Source: Brevibacterium aurantiacum (lineage in GTDB: Bacteria > Actinomycetota > Actinomycetes > Actinomycetales > Brevibacteriaceae). Taken from it: a stretch of 64,000 nt of DNA. The notes under the pieces are model-generated. The model worked only from the letters and a program-made list of their open reading frames with translations. It was not told where the DNA came from and searched no databases. Positions 63,317-64,000 of this stretch are shown here, in pieces. How positions within the stretch are numbered: the first letter of the stretch is position 1; the number at the start of each line of letters is the position of its first letter. The DNA is taken from NCBI RefSeq assembly GCF_007558825.1, contig NZ_VLTK01000016.1:355-64354 (forward strand), in the 5' to 3' direction. A program made the translations under genes and the position numbers.

Positions 63317-64000
63317 TCAGAACAGTCCGGTGATGTTCCCGTCTTCGGTGACGTCGATCTTCAGAGCCGAAGGTTCCTTGGGCAGGCCGGGCATGGTCAT
63401 GATGTCTCCGGCGATGACGACGACGAAGCCGGCACCGGCCGAGAGGCGCACGTCCTTGACCTCGATGATGTGATCCTTCGGCGCCCCACGCAGGGTGGCA
63501 TCGGTGCTCAGGGAGTACTGGGTCTTGGCGATGCAGATCGGGGCGTCGCCATAGCCTTCGTCCGTGAATTGGCCCAGCTTGCGCTTGACCTGCGTCGGCA
63601 GCTCAACGTCAGCGGCACCGTAGATCCGCTGGGCGATCGTCCGGATCTTCTCCTCCAGTGGCCGGTCGAGCTCATAGCTGTACTGTGCCCGAGGCAATTC
63701 TGCCGCCGACTCACCCGGAGGTGGGGCCTGCGCGTCGCCCGAGGCTGTTCCCGCCACGAACACCGAGCCATCGTCGACTGCCGGCCCTGCATTTCCGGCA
63801 CCACCGGCGGCTTCGACGACCGCCTCGGCGAGGCCCAGCGCACCCTTGCCGCCATCGGCCCAGTGGGTCGATTCGACGGCCGAGATCCCCTTGGACCGCA
63901 GGTGCGCGATCGCGTCCGCCATCTCCTCGTCCGTGTCGGTGGGGAACCGATTGAAGCACACGACCGGGGTGATTCCGTAGATGTTGAGGAGATTGCCGCA
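63317..64000 (-). CDS. fhs: Formate-tetrahydrofolate ligase (3' part; cut by window edge)
   Basis: The frame is open to the window end, so only the C-terminal 227 residues are seen. GITPVVCFNRFPTDTDEE, TQVKRKLGQFTDEGYGDAPICIAKTQYSLSTD, GAPKDHIIEVKDVRLSAGAGFVVVIAGDIMTMPGLPKEPSA match the formyltetrahydrofolate synthetase family. The enzyme makes 10-formyl-THF from formate and ATP. A Gly/Ala-rich insertion lies in the middle (about 63720-63800). The 5' end is outside the window. Confidence 0.95.
   Translation of the reverse strand, partial: CGNLLNIYGITPVVCFNRFPTDTDEEMADAIAHLRSKGISAVESTHWADGGKGALGLAEAVVEAAGGAGNAGPAVDDGSVFVAGTASGDAQAPPPGESAAELPRAQYSYELDRPLEEKIRTIAQRIYGAADVELPTQVKRKLGQFTDEGYGDAPICIAKTQYSLSTDATLRGAPKDHIIEVKDVRLSAGAGFVVVIAGDIMTMPGLPKEPSALKIDVTEDGNITGLF

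Overview
The window is a 64 kb chromosomal segment of a high-GC Gram-positive bacterium. Actinobacterial hallmarks are a DtxR/IdeR-type iron box, CIRCE-controlled groESL, an RpfB-type resuscitation factor next to tatD and metG, a Pmt-type protein O-mannosyltransferase divergent from rsmI, and strong G/C codon bias throughout. The mix of genes would fit Brevibacterium or a close relative. That assignment is inference from gene content, not from a marker gene.

Layout. 1-800 holds no convincing complete gene, only two short membrane-protein-like reading frames. 798-4216 is a thiamine salvage operon (thiM-thiE-thiD-tenA, minus strand) led by a TPP riboswitch. 4457-8838 is a LacI-controlled xylose-type sugar ABC transporter. 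9075-14808 is an iron-regulated hydroxamate siderophore operon (desA-desB-desCD fusion). 15108-18542 carries guaB, a GntR regulator and an RluA-type pseudouridine synthase. 18636-23343 (plus strand) has a hypothetical gene, a SRPBCC protein, a PlsC-like acyltransferase and a rifampin-phosphotransferase-like dikinase. 23402-25662 is a MacB/FtsX-type ABC exporter. 25919-28021 is groESL with two CIRCE elements. 28237-32228 is rpfB-tatD-metG. 32450-33872 is an AbiEi/DUF559-type gene bracketed by two copies of a long palindrome. 33933-36893 is rsmI plus three DUF4190-type membrane proteins, divergent from pmt (37068-39146).

The most distinctive region is 39313-48626. It contains a CMP-nonulosonate cytidylyltransferase fused to a KdsC-like HAD phosphatase, a short NeuB-like synthase, a pyruvyltransferase-like protein with a coiled-coil tail, a GT2 enzyme, a polysialyltransferase-family protein, a GT52-like protein and a DUF6716-like protein. 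Together they look like a complete route to a nonulosonic-acid (sialic acid or Kdn) cell-surface polymer. No ManNAc epimerase is present and a phosphatase is fused in, so a phosphorylated (Kdn-9-P or Neu5Ac-9-P) route is plausible. Kdn-containing teichulosonic acids are known from actinobacterial walls, so this cluster is a candidate for that polymer.

48754-64000 holds a TetR-controlled DrrAB-like exporter, a YdhG-like protein, a GtrA/GT-C/GT2 glycosylation trio, the metNIQ methionine importer, a LysR regulator flanked by two serine beta-lactamase-fold proteins, three small metabolic genes, and the 3' part of fhs, which is cut by the window edge.

No rRNA, tRNA, CRISPR array, transposase or phage gene was recognised. 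Starts were moved inward from the longest ORF where a Shine-Dalgarno sequence, signal peptide or family N-terminus supported it.
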